A stretch of DNA of 64,000 nucleotides from Bacteroidia bacterium (GCA_030431525.1 JAUIJC010000005.1:1-64000), one strand, 5' to 3'. Positions 28,740-36,679 are shown, numbered from the stretch's first letter. Notes: generated from the sequence alone by a model not told the origin. Made by a program: numbers and translations.

Positions 28740-29561
28740 ATGAGTGCAAAAAAAGGCGGATTTAAGGATAAGTTCTACAACGATATCGCTCCTATCATCA
28801 CTGGTCTCGGTGCGGCAGTTGTAATTCTCGGTGCTCTCTTCAAGATTCAGCACTACCCAGGTGCAGGACCAATGTTGATTGTTGGTCTTGGTACAGAGGC
28901 TCTCCTCTTCGTAATGTTTGCGTTTGCCCCACAGCACAAAGATCCAGAGTGGGAGCGCGTTTACCCACAGCTTGCTGAGGACTGGGACGGCCAGTACGAG
29001 GATGAGGAGTATGCTGAGGACGGTCTTGTTGCTACTTCTGGCAACGGCTTGACGGCTAAAATGGACGATATGTTGGCTAACGCTAACGTAAACGAGGATG
29101 TAATCAACCGTTTGGGTCAAGGCTTGAATAGCCTTTCTGTAAACGTTGAGAAAATGGGTGACATCTCTCGCGCTTCTGTTGCTTCTACTGAGTATGCTTC
29201 TACTGTTGAGCACGCTACTTCTTCTTTGAAAAACATGAGCGGTGCTTATGAGAAGACTGCCGAGGCTATGTCTGGTATGGCTTCTGCCGCTGTTGACGCT
29301 AAAGAATACCACAACCAAGTACAGAACATCACTAAAAACTTGGGTGCTTTGAACTCTGTTTATGAAATGGAGTTGAAGGATGCTGACAGCCACTTGAAAG
29401 CTATGAACAAGTTCTACGGTAACTTGTCTAACGCTATGGAGAACATGGCTGACGCTAGCAAGGACACTGCACAGTTCAAACAAGAGCTTGCTAAGTTGTC
29501 TGCTAACTTGACACAGTTGAACACTGTGTACGGCAATATGCTGACTGCAATGAAGGGTTAA
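28740..29561 (+). CDS. gldL: T9SS motor protein GldL (273 aa)
   Basis: GldL (PorL) is an inner-membrane protein forming the pentameric stator of the proton-driven T9SS/gliding motor with GldM. Two transmembrane helices near the N-terminus (about 18-38 and 44-62, with GLGAAVVILGALFKIQHYPG between and within them) are followed by a long cytoplasmic coiled-coil-rich region (about 100-273). Glu in GLGTEALLFVMF (about 59) lies in the second helix, where the family's functional acidic residue is found. Codon use is strongly biased to a few codons, suggesting high expression. The distance to gldM is 60 bases. Confidence 0.95.
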   Translation: MSAKKGGFKDKFYNDIAPIITGLGAAVVILGALFKIQHYPGAGPMLIVGLGTEALLFVMFAFAPQHKDPEWERVYPQLAEDWDGQYEDEEYAEDGLVATSGNGLTAKMDDMLANANVNEDVINRLGQGLNSLSVNVEKMGDISRASVASTEYASTVEHATSSLKNMSGAYEKTAEAMSGMASAAVDAKEYHNQVQNITKNLGALNSVYEMELKDADSHLKAMNKFYGNLSNAMENMADASKDTAQFKQELAKLSANLTQLNTVYGNMLTAMKG

Positions 29562-29621
29562 TTCCCCTCTTGCTCCCAGTTTGATTGATGTTTCATAAAG
29601 ATATTTTAGTCTCAAAAAACT

Positions 29622-31295
29622 ATGGCAGGAGGTAAGGAAACCCCACGTCAGAAGTTGATTGGAATTATGTACTTGGTTCTCCTCGCCCTGCTTGCTTTGC
29701 AGGTAGGTGCGGAGATCATGGTGAAATTCGAACAGCTTAATGATTCCTTGGGTAACTTCGTAAAGGAGTCCCAAGACAAGAGTAACTCTATTCTTTCTAA
29801 CATTTCTGAGAAGGTAAAAGAGCGTGGTAACCGCCCAAAAGAGGTGGATGCTTTGAAAAACGCCCAAGACCTTCACAAGAAATCCTCTGAGTTGATTACT
29901 TACATTGAGGAGTTGAAAGAAGAGTTGATTGCCGCTACAGACGGTCGTAACCCAGAAACTGGTGAAGTGATGGGTAAAAAAGATACTGATAAATCTTCTG
30001 CGATTTTGTTGGGTATTGGCGACAAGAAAGATGGTAAAGCTTACGAGTTGAAAACTAAACTCGATGCTTACATTGAAGAATTGAATGTTGTTTCTGCAAA
30101 AGTGCAGAAGGCTGTTCCTGGTGACGAAGGAAAAACGTATCATTCAATTGCCTTGGATGGTAAGGATGATCCATTGTTCGTTGACCAAGAATCTGGTAAG
30201 GAAAAAGTTGAAGGTGCTAAGACTAAGGACTTCGCTCACTTGAACTTTGACCACACTCCAATGATTGCTTCTTTGGCTTTCTTGACTGAGAAGCAAGCGA
30301 AAATCGCTACTTACGAAGGTGAGATTCTTTCTCGTTTGAAAGGTGTAGTAGGTGCATCTGACTTTAAATTCGACGAGGTATTTGCTATGGCAAGCCCAGA
30401 AGCTAAAGTTGTTGCTGCTGGTACTAAGTACTCTGCTCGTCTTTTCGTAACTGCTCGTTCTTCTTCTTTGACTCCTAAGTTTAAGGCTTCTAAAGGTTCT
30501 GTAAAGGATAACGGTGACGGTTCTGCCACTGTATCTTTCAAGGCTGGTGCAGGTTCTTATGACAAGGAAGGTAAGTCTAAGCAAGTTTGGACTGGTGAAA
30601 TCACTATCATCGGCCCTGACGGCGCTCCTAAGACTTTCAAGCACAAAGAAGAGTACATCGTAACTAAGCCAGTTATCCAAATCGGAGGTTCTGCTGTACC
30701 ATCTTTGTACATGAACTGTGCAAACCCTGTACAGATTAACGTTCCTGCTTTGGGAGCTGCTTACGACCCAGCGTTCGCTGTATCTAAAGGTTCATACAAG
30801 AAAGGATCTAAGAAGGGTGAAGTAATCGTTTACCCAAGCTCTGGTCTTACTCGTAAGGACAAGGTTGGAATCACTGTTAAGAACGACGGTATGACTATCG
30901 GTACTGAGTACTTGAAAGTTCGTCCAGTTCCTAAGCCTGAGTTGGTTCCTTACGTTTCTGCAAGCAAGCCAGCTGACTTGAAAAATGGTCACAGTGGTTG
31001 TCCTGCTGGATTGATCATGAAGGCTATTCCTGATGAGCAGTTCAAGCAGACTCTTCCAAACGAAGCTCGTTTCGCTGTAACTAAGTGGGAAATCACTTTG
31101 GCTCGTGGTAGCCGTCCAGTAGGTGCTCCTATCACAGCGACAAGCTCTAAGCAAAGCATGGGTAGCTTCAGGTCTCGTGCACAAGCTGGTGACCGTTTGA
31201 TCATCGAGGTGAAGGAGGTTAAGCGTAAGAACTCTCGCGGTCAGATGGAAAAAGTGAAGATGAAGAACCAAATCTTCACTATTCCGATTAACTAA
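29622..31295 (+). CDS. gldM: T9SS motor shaft protein GldM (557 aa)
   Basis: GldM (PorM) has one N-terminal transmembrane helix (about 16-36, GIMYLVLLALLALQVGAEIM) that threads through the GldL pentamer, and a long periplasmic part. The periplasmic part has a helical domain (about 40-225) and three beta domains reaching the GldK/N ring. The opening AGGKETPRQKLIGIMYLVLL is characteristic. The length is slightly above the usual 510-530. Codon use is strongly optimised, as in gldL. It transmits torque or conformational change across the periplasm. It is followed by a structured 100-base gap and gldN. Confidence 0.95.
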   Translation: MAGGKETPRQKLIGIMYLVLLALLALQVGAEIMVKFEQLNDSLGNFVKESQDKSNSILSNISEKVKERGNRPKEVDALKNAQDLHKKSSELITYIEELKEELIAATDGRNPETGEVMGKKDTDKSSAILLGIGDKKDGKAYELKTKLDAYIEELNVVSAKVQKAVPGDEGKTYHSIALDGKDDPLFVDQESGKEKVEGAKTKDFAHLNFDHTPMIASLAFLTEKQAKIATYEGEILSRLKGVVGASDFKFDEVFAMASPEAKVVAAGTKYSARLFVTARSSSLTPKFKASKGSVKDNGDGSATVSFKAGAGSYDKEGKSKQVWTGEITIIGPDGAPKTFKHKEEYIVTKPVIQIGGSAVPSLYMNCANPVQINVPALGAAYDPAFAVSKGSYKKGSKKGEVIVYPSSGLTRKDKVGITVKNDGMTIGTEYLKVRPVPKPELVPYVSASKPADLKNGHSGCPAGLIMKAIPDEQFKQTLPNEARFAVTKWEITLARGSRPVGAPITATSSKQSMGSFRSRAQAGDRLIIEVKEVKRKNSRGQMEKVKMKNQIFTIPIN

Positions 31296-31298
31296 TAG

Positions 31299-31394
31299 TT
31301 TTCAGTTAGAGATTGCAGGTTGAGGGATGGGGTAAAGATCCTGTCTCACAACCTGTATCCTTTCCCTGCAACTTGCAACCTTAGACACTGAATT
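31299..31394 (+). repeat. Heptad-type inverted repeat between gldM and gldN
   Basis: TTGCAGGTTGAGGGA (31318-31332 region) is complementary, with mismatches, to CCCTGCAACTTGCAAC (31364-31379 region). TTTCAGT and ACTGAAT close the outer ends. On the right arm the units CTGCAAC and TTGCAAC repeat every 7 bases. It fills the whole gldM-gldN gap and could attenuate gldN transcription or protect the upstream mRNA. Confidence 0.55.
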
Positions 31395-32246
31395 ATGAAG
31401 AAGTTTCTTTTTGCACTCGGCTTGGCAGGTTTGTTTACAGGCGCTGCTACAGCTCAAAATATGGTTTTGGAGGAAGATGGCTACAACCATCAGTCAACCA
31501 AAACGAATATCCACCAGTCGGATATCATGTGGCAAAAGACTGTTTGGCGAATGGTTGACCTTCGCGAAAAGCAGAATGAGCCACTTTTCTCTAACGAGAG
31601 GGAGATTACCAAATTTATCATGGACGCTGTTATTGATGGAAAATTGACTCCATACAAGAACGACTCCTTGGATAACTCGGCTTTGGAGCCATATACCATC
31701 TCAGAATTCAAGATGCGTCTCTCTGCAGATGCGAGTGGTATGACTCCTGAGGAGAAGCAACAACAGTGTTTGTTGGAGTGTGATCCTGACTTTGAGGATT
31801 GTGCTACTCTCTGTGCCCCTGAAGATGCTGCTTTCTTCTTGCCTAAGCAGCTTTACTTGATGGAACTCAAGGAGAACTTGATTTTTGACAAAAAGCGCTC
31901 TGTGCTTTACTATGATGTCATTGCCATCAACATGTACATTCCCGAAGAATTCTCTGTAAAGGGTCTTCGTGAGCAAGTAGCTTCTTTCAGCTACAAGGAA
32001 ATGTATGACAACGTATTCAAAAACGATCCAAATGCTATCTGGTACAACCCAGGTAACGAGGCTGAGCACAAGAACTTGGCTGACGCATTTGAGCTTCGTA
32101 TGTTCTCTTCTTACATCACTAAAGTGAGCAACCCAAAAGATCAGTTCTTGGTTGACATCTACGGTGGTGGTAAGACTGGAATTATGGCTTCCCAGTGGAA
32201 GGCTTTCGAACTTCTTGAGTTCGAGCACAACCTTTGGGAGTTCTAA
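31395..32246 (+). CDS. gldN: T9SS ring protein GldN (283 aa)
   Basis: GldN (PorN) is a periplasmic protein that forms the ring with the lipoprotein GldK. A signal peptide (about 1-20, ending GAATAQ) is followed by features of the family: SDIMWQKTVWRMVDLREKQN, DAVIDGKLTPYKNDSLD, a Cys-containing acidic insert (about 120-140, with CLLECDPDFEDCATLC), FDKKRSVLYYDVIAINMYIP and the C-terminal WKAFELLEFEHNLWEF. The four close Cys residues may form disulfides in the periplasm. It is the last gene of gldKLMN, with a GAAA-loop terminator 34 bases after the stop. Confidence 0.95.
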   Translation: MKKFLFALGLAGLFTGAATAQNMVLEEDGYNHQSTKTNIHQSDIMWQKTVWRMVDLREKQNEPLFSNEREITKFIMDAVIDGKLTPYKNDSLDNSALEPYTISEFKMRLSADASGMTPEEKQQQCLLECDPDFEDCATLCAPEDAAFFLPKQLYLMELKENLIFDKKRSVLYYDVIAINMYIPEEFSVKGLREQVASFSYKEMYDNVFKNDPNAIWYNPGNEAEHKNLADAFELRMFSSYITKVSNPKDQFLVDIYGGGKTGIMASQWKAFELLEFEHNLWEF

Positions 32247-32279
32247 TCTGAAAAGGACTTAACACCTTTTGATAGTTTG

Positions 32280-32307
32280 AGCGCCAGAGGAAACTCTGGC
32301 GCTTTTT
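32280..32307 (+). terminator. Terminator of gldKLMN
   Basis: GCGCCAGAG (32281-32289) and CTCTGGCGC (32294-32302) form a perfect stem capped by a GAAA tetraloop and followed by five T's. Confidence 0.92.
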
Positions 32308-32324
32308 CTATTTATTGAATACAT

Positions 32325-32357
32325 GTTCTTGGGTATTTTTATCCTTTGCCCAAGAAC
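32325..32357. promoter_or_regulatory. Dyad next to the trp promoter
   Basis: GTTCTTGGG (32325-32333) and CCCAAGAAC (32349-32357) are perfect 9-bp inverted repeats ending 2 bases before the -33 element of the trp promoter. No T run follows. The position fits an operator better than a terminator. The binding protein is unknown. Confidence 0.5.
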
Positions 32358-32359
32358 AG

Positions 32360-32390
32360 TTTGAAACCTATCCCTTGTTTCTTAGTTTTG
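32360..32390 (+). promoter_or_regulatory. trp promoter
   Basis: TTTG (32360-32363) and TAGTTTTG (32383-32390) match the Bacteroidota -33 and -7 consensus exactly, with 19-nt spacing. The predicted transcription start (32394-32397) falls on the leader-peptide ATG at 32395. Confidence 0.75.
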
Positions 32391-32394
32391 TGCC

Positions 32395-32451
32395 ATGCGC
32401 TTTACCTGTGCAAATAGCGAAATCAACCTCTGGTGGAACTCTCTTCTATAA
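32395..32451 (+). CDS. trpL: trp leader peptide (18 aa) with tandem Trp codons
   Basis: The reading frame encodes MRFTCANSEINLWWNSLL, with two adjacent Trp codons (TGG TGG, 32431-32436) four codons before the end, then TAA (32449-32451) and an immediate TAG. The Trp codons lie in the 5' arm of a pause hairpin and the stop codon in its loop, as in classical trp leaders. It is too short for ordinary gene finders. The predicted transcription start coincides with its AUG, so it may be translated as a leaderless message. No Shine-Dalgarno is possible with that start. Confidence 0.82.
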   Translation: MRFTCANSEINLWWNSLL

Positions 32452-32526
32452 TAGTGGACAGGGAGCCAAGTACCAGTGTATTCAATGAATTATAAGGCTT
32501 ACTGTTCCACAGTAGGCTTTTTTTGT
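32431..32526 (+). promoter_or_regulatory. trp transcription attenuator
   Basis: Three mutually exclusive structures can be drawn. The pause hairpin pairs 32431-32444 (covering the Trp codons) with 32460-32475. The antiterminator pairs GTGGACAGGGAGCC (32454-32467) with GGCTTACTGTTCCAC (32496-32510), giving 13 pairs. The terminator pairs AAGGCTTACTGT (32494-32505) with ACAGTAGGCTTT (32509-32520), giving 12 pairs with a 3-nt loop followed by a T run. Stalling at the Trp codons would free the antiterminator. trpE begins 82 bases further on. Confidence 0.82.
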
Positions 32527-32607
32527 TTTTGAAGGGTCCTGACTTTCCTACTGTAAATCTTCGTTGTTGAAGATTCAGTATAAGAAATAAAGAAATTATT
32601 TAAGGAT

Positions 32608-34044
32608 ATGAGCACATCAACCGCCATCCTTTCTTCTCATAAGAAAACGAAGCTTTCAACGCGTTATAAGCGCCTGTTGGGAGATACTTATACGCCAGTT
32701 GGCATTTACCTGAAGTTGAGGGATCGCTTTCCGAATAGCATCTTGCTGGAAAGCTCGGATTACCACGGCGAGGAGCATAGCTACTCCTATATCTGTTGTG
32801 ATCCGATTGCTCGATTCGAGGTTGCCAATGAGGAAATCCGTGAAACACAGCCTGGCCAACAGGAAGAGATTACGAAGATTTCCAGTGGCCAACAGGTCAT
32901 TGACCGCTTGAATCAGTTTGCTCAGGGTTTTGAGGCTGATGAGTTTGACTTCAAGTTTGTCACCCACGGAGTGTTTGGGTACACCAATTTTGATGCGGTA
33001 CGCTATTTCGAGGATGTAGATATTCAATCCTTTGAGAGCGATGAGCGCCGTATTCCAGATATGGTTTATCAAGTGTATCGTTTTGTGGTGGTTTTTAACC
33101 ATTTCAATAACGAGCTCTACATCTTCGAGCACGATTATGATGCACGAGAAAGCCGTATTGAGGAATTAGAGGCATTTATCAATAAAAAGGATTATGCCGT
33201 CTACTCCTTTGCTACAGAGGGTGAGGAAACATCCAATTTTACGGACGATGAGTTCCGTGAAATCATCCAGAAGGGCAAGGACCATTGCCAGCGTGGTGAT
33301 GTGTTCCAGATGGTACTTTCTCGTCGATTCCAGCAGGGTTTTAAGGGTGATGAGTTCAATGTCTATCGCGCATTGCGCTCGATAAACCCATCACCATACC
33401 TTTTCTACTTCGATTTTGGAGGATACAAAATCATGGGCTCTTCTCCAGAGGCTCAGATTGTAGTGAAGGACCGTCAGGCCACCATTTATCCAATTGCTGG
33501 AACCTTTAAGCGCACAGGAAATGACCGTGAGGATTTTCATTTGGCCAAAAAGCTCTTTGATGACCCAAAGGAAAACTCGGAGCACGTCATGTTGGTGGAT
33601 TTGGCGCGTAATGACTTGAGTCGTCATGGCCATAGTGTAGAAGTGGAAGTCTTCAAGGAAATCCAATACTATTCACACGTCATTCACATGGTGTCAAAAG
33701 TGGTGGGTAAACTTGACGAGGAGGCTTCTTCCATTCAATTGGTGGCGGATACTTTCCCAGCTGGAACACTTTCTGGTGCGCCAAAGCCGATGGCTCTGAA
33801 ACTCATCAACGAGTATGAGAATGCCAACCGTGGCTTCTATGGTGGTGCTATTGGTTATATCGGTTTTGACGGAACCTTTAACCATGCTATCATGATCCGC
33901 TCCATGCTGAGTAAAAACAATCAGCTCTTTTATCAAGCGGGGGCAGGAGTTGTTGTAAAATCTGAGGTGGAAAGCGAGCTTCAGGAGGTAAACAACAAGC
34001 TTTTGGCCTTGAAGCGTGCCATCGAACGCGCAAATGAGATTTAA
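32608..34044 (+). CDS. trpE: Anthranilate synthase component I (478 aa)
   Basis: TrpE converts chorismate to anthranilate, with TrpG supplying ammonia: the first step of Trp synthesis. The N-terminal region shows LLESSDYHGEEHSYSYICCDP, the segment associated with Trp feedback binding (LLES motif). The C-terminal chorismate-binding domain shows RGDVFQMVLSRRF, MGSSPEAQIVVKDRQATIYP, IAGTFKRTGNDRE, HVMLVDLARNDLSR, GTLSGAPKPMALKLI and GGAIGYIGFDG. All active-site landmarks are present. Presence of the LLES region implies that the enzyme is also feedback-inhibited, on top of the attenuator upstream. trpG follows after 23 bases. Confidence 0.96.
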   Translation: MSTSTAILSSHKKTKLSTRYKRLLGDTYTPVGIYLKLRDRFPNSILLESSDYHGEEHSYSYICCDPIARFEVANEEIRETQPGQQEEITKISSGQQVIDRLNQFAQGFEADEFDFKFVTHGVFGYTNFDAVRYFEDVDIQSFESDERRIPDMVYQVYRFVVVFNHFNNELYIFEHDYDARESRIEELEAFINKKDYAVYSFATEGEETSNFTDDEFREIIQKGKDHCQRGDVFQMVLSRRFQQGFKGDEFNVYRALRSINPSPYLFYFDFGGYKIMGSSPEAQIVVKDRQATIYPIAGTFKRTGNDREDFHLAKKLFDDPKENSEHVMLVDLARNDLSRHGHSVEVEVFKEIQYYSHVIHMVSKVVGKLDEEASSIQLVADTFPAGTLSGAPKPMALKLINEYENANRGFYGGAIGYIGFDGTFNHAIMIRSMLSKNNQLFYQAGAGVVVKSEVESELQEVNNKLLALKRAIERANEI

Positions 34045-34067
34045 TCGGGCTCTTCAGAATTCAAGCA

Positions 34068-34634
34068 ATGAAAATATTAGTCTTAGATAATTACGATTCC
34101 TTTGTCTACAACCTCGTTCACATCATTCGTGAGTTGGGCTATGAGGTTGACGTCTTTAGGAATGATAAGATTTCGTTGGAGGATGTCGACAAGTACGACA
34201 AAATCCTACTTTCGCCTGGTCCTGGCATCCCTGAAGAGGCTGGAATCATGATGGACCTGTTAAAGCGCTATGCACCTACCAAAAGCATTTTTGGGGTGTG
34301 CTTGGGGCATCAGGCTATTGGTGAGACTTTTGGGGCGACATTGTCCAATATGGATGTTGTGCTTCATGGGCTTGGTATGCAAACCAAGGTATTGGATGAA
34401 GGCGAAGTGCTGTTCCAAGGAATGGACAAAGCCTTTGAAGCTGGTCGATACCACTCATGGGTAGTGGATAAGGACAGCATATCTGATGAGCTTGAAGTTA
34501 CAGCGCTCGGCGAGGATGACAAGGTGATGGCCATTCGCCATAAGACTTACGATGTCCGTGGAGTGCAGTTCCATCCAGAGTCCGTCCTGACGGTAGGAGG
34601 AAAGAAAATTGTCCAAAATTGGTTGGAGAACTGA
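34068..34634 (+). CDS. trpG: Anthranilate synthase glutaminase component (188 aa)
   Basis: This class I glutamine amidotransferase provides ammonia to TrpE. The catalytic triad is visible: Cys in GVCLGHQAIGE (about 79), and His and Glu in VQFHPESVLT (about 168-170). The N-terminal LVLDNYDSFVYNLVHII and SPGPGIPEEAG are typical of the TrpG/PabA group. A PabA role is not excluded, but the position between trpE and trpD supports TrpG. It is a stand-alone glutaminase, not fused to trpD. trpD follows after 25 bases. Confidence 0.95.
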   Translation: MKILVLDNYDSFVYNLVHIIRELGYEVDVFRNDKISLEDVDKYDKILLSPGPGIPEEAGIMMDLLKRYAPTKSIFGVCLGHQAIGETFGATLSNMDVVLHGLGMQTKVLDEGEVLFQGMDKAFEAGRYHSWVVDKDSISDELEVTALGEDDKVMAIRHKTYDVRGVQFHPESVLTVGGKKIVQNWLEN

Positions 34635-34659
34635 AGCGATTGAGAATAAAGAGAAAGTC

Positions 34660-35664
34660 ATGAAAGAATTACTCCATTATCTTTTTGAGCATCGCACATT
34701 GAGCCGTGAGCAGGCGAAAAAAGTGTTGATTGAGATTGGTCAAGGAAAGCATACGCCAAGTCAAATTGCGTCTTTCCTGACCGTATTTATCATGCGTAGC
34801 CTTACCGTGGAAGAGTTGGAAGGCTTTCGGGATGCGATGTTGGAGTTGTGTGTTCGTGTTGACTTCTCTGAGTTTGACACCATTGATATTGTAGGCACAG
34901 GAGGCGACGGCAAGGATACCTTTAATATTTCCACTTTGTCTTCCTTCGTGGTAGCTGGAGCTGGAATCAAGGTAGCCAAACACGGTAACTACGGCGTTTC
35001 TTCGAGCTGTGGTTCGTCCAATGTGTTGGAGTATTTGGGCGTGCCTTTTACCAATGATGAAAGCCACCTGAAAACAATGCTTGACAAGGCGGGATTTTGT
35101 ATGCTCCATGCTCCGCTTTTTCACCCAGCGATGAAGTATGTGGCCCCAATCCGTAAGGAAATGCAGGTGCGCACCTTCTTCAATATTTTGGGACCAATCA
35201 TCAACCCATCGTTCTCAAAGCATCAATGCTTGGGCGTATTCAATCTCTCCATTCTTCGTTTGTATGGCTACATGGCCCAACAATCGGGGAACGCCTACAA
35301 AATCATTCATGCCTTGGATGGTTACGATGAAATCTCCTTGACCTCGCCAGTAAAGGTGATGAGCAATAATGGAGAGCAATTGCTTGAACCAAGGGATTTT
35401 GGTTTGCCTACTTTGACTCAAGAATCGCTTTATGGCGGTGGAACCATTGAGGAATCCGCCAAAATCTTTGTGGATGTGCTTAAAAATGCGGGCACAGAAG
35501 CACAGAAGTCAGCCGTCTTGGCCAATGCGGGAATGGCCATTCAATGCATCCGTCCAAAGCTTGCGCTTCAAGAGGCGGTTGCCGTGGCACGAGAATCTCT
35601 TGAAAGTGGAAATGCATACGGCGTATTGGAAAAATTGACCTCGTTAAAATTGCAGACGGTTTAA
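34660..35664 (+). CDS. trpD: Anthranilate phosphoribosyltransferase (334 aa)
   Basis: TrpD adds the phosphoribosyl group of PRPP to anthranilate. PRPP- and anthranilate-binding motifs are present: DIVGTGGDGKDTFNIST (about 78-94), VAKHGNYGVSSSCGSSNVLE (about 106-125), HAPLFHPAMKYVAPIRKEM (about 148-166), RTFFNILGPIINP and the later HALDGYDEISLTSP. The ATG at 34660 is preferred over an in-frame start at 34609 that lies inside trpG. The remaining trp genes (C, F, B, A) do not follow. A heptad-containing palindrome at 35679-35761 closes the operon. Confidence 0.95.
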   Translation: MKELLHYLFEHRTLSREQAKKVLIEIGQGKHTPSQIASFLTVFIMRSLTVEELEGFRDAMLELCVRVDFSEFDTIDIVGTGGDGKDTFNISTLSSFVVAGAGIKVAKHGNYGVSSSCGSSNVLEYLGVPFTNDESHLKTMLDKAGFCMLHAPLFHPAMKYVAPIRKEMQVRTFFNILGPIINPSFSKHQCLGVFNLSILRLYGYMAQQSGNAYKIIHALDGYDEISLTSPVKVMSNNGEQLLEPRDFGLPTLTQESLYGGGTIEESAKIFVDVLKNAGTEAQKSAVLANAGMAIQCIRPKLALQEAVAVARESLESGNAYGVLEKLTSLKLQTV

Positions 35665-35678
35665 AGGTGGACTTGATT

Positions 35679-35761
35679 GTATCAAGTACAAAGTATCATC
35701 ATGTACAATGAGCTCAGCCAGTAGTTAGTCATTGTACATAATACACGATACATTGTACAAA
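35679..35761. repeat. Heptad-type palindrome after trpD
   Basis: GTATCAA, GTACAAA and GTATCAT follow each other every 7 bases from 35679. ATGTACAATGA (35701-35711) pairs perfectly with TCATTGTACAT (35729-35739), and further CATTGTA units occur on the right. It is a probable terminator or transcript end for trpEGD, although the T run is short. Confidence 0.6.
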
Positions 35762-35800
35762 TATCCAGTAGTCTGGTGCCACGTTTTATTTTGAAGAGCT

Positions 35801-36571
35801 ATGCTAATTCTCCTTTCTCCCGCCAAAAAGCTTGATTACGACACGCCAAGTACCACAACCCAGCAAAGTCAGCCTGAGTTTGTGAAGGAAGCGCACACGT
35901 TGATCAAAGCCTTAAAAAAATTGTCGGCGTCGGAAATTGGGGACTTGATGAAGCTTTCTCCAGCCTTGTCTGATTTGAATTTCGCCCGCTACAAGGAATG
36001 GAAACCAGCGTTTACCACATCCGATTCCAAGCAATCAGCATTGGCATTCAATGGAGAAGTGTACACTGGTTTATCAGCTGAAACTTTTTCGGAGAGCGAG
36101 TTTGAGTACGCACAGAGTCATTTGCGTATTCTCTCTGGACTTTATGGCCTGTTAAGGCCTTTGGACCTTATTCGTCCGTACCGATTGGAAATGGGGACTA
36201 AGTTCGCTCCGAAAGAAGGACAGAAAAACCTCTATGACTTTTGGGGAGATACCATCACCAAGGCGGTGAACAAGGCATTGGGCGAGCAGGGAGATGATGT
36301 GCTTGTAAACTTGGCTTCCAATGAGTATTTCAAATCCGTTAAAAAGAAGCAGTTGGAGGGACGAGTGATCACCCCAACGTTCAAGGATTTTAAGAATGGT
36401 TCTTACAAGACCATCATGGTTTTTGCCAAAAAGGCTCGTGGAACCATGGCCTCATGGGTGATTCGCAACCAAGTTGAAAGCTTGGAGATGCTCCAAACTT
36501 TCAGCGAGGATGGCTATGTGTTCAATCCTGAGCTCTCCAGAGGCGACGATTGGTGTTTCACCCGAGGGTGA
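35801..36571 (+). CDS. yaaA: YaaA-family (UPF0246) peroxide-stress protein (256 aa)
   Basis: YaaA proteins are DNA-binding proteins that reduce intracellular free iron during H2O2 stress in E. coli. The opening MLILLSPAKKLDYDTP is diagnostic. Further hallmarks are PALSDLNFARYKEW, AFNGEVYTGLSAETF, LRILSGLYGLLRPLDLIRPY, RLEMGTKF, LVNLASNEYFKSV and, near the end, FNPELSRGDDWCFTR. The length is standard (about 255). It is cytosolic and monocistronic, flanked by two palindromic repeats. Confidence 0.95.
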   Translation: MLILLSPAKKLDYDTPSTTTQQSQPEFVKEAHTLIKALKKLSASEIGDLMKLSPALSDLNFARYKEWKPAFTTSDSKQSALAFNGEVYTGLSAETFSESEFEYAQSHLRILSGLYGLLRPLDLIRPYRLEMGTKFAPKEGQKNLYDFWGDTITKAVNKALGEQGDDVLVNLASNEYFKSVKKKQLEGRVITPTFKDFKNGSYKTIMVFAKKARGTMASWVIRNQVESLEMLQTFSEDGYVFNPELSRGDDWCFTRG

Positions 36572-36575
36572 TTGT

Positions 36576-36679
36576 ACCACGGAGTTCACTGAGGAAAGGA
36601 GGCCTCTTACTCTCAAAAACGCCTTTGTTTTTACAGCATGGGGGCTCTGTGTCCTCTATTCCTCTGAGCTCTCCGTGGT
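36576..36679. repeat. AACCACGGAG-type inverted repeat, copy 2
   Basis: ACCACGGAG (36576-36584) and CTCCGTGGT (36671-36679) are perfect terminal arms. GAGGAAAGGAGG and CCTCTATTCCTC extend them inward imperfectly. The arms are related to those at 5757-5918 and 54494-54556. It lies between the convergent yaaA and hybrid-kinase genes. Confidence 0.65.

Noticed and set aside
28725-30143. Long minus-strand ORF opposite gldL/gldM
   Set aside because: It results from the strong codon bias of gldL and gldM; translation gives low-complexity Ser/Val/Arg-rich sequence.
32496-32526. Hairpin before trpE as an ordinary terminator of gldN
   Set aside because: gldN already has a strong terminator at 32280-32307, and the hairpin is preceded by a promoter, a Trp-rich leader peptide and a competing antiterminator.
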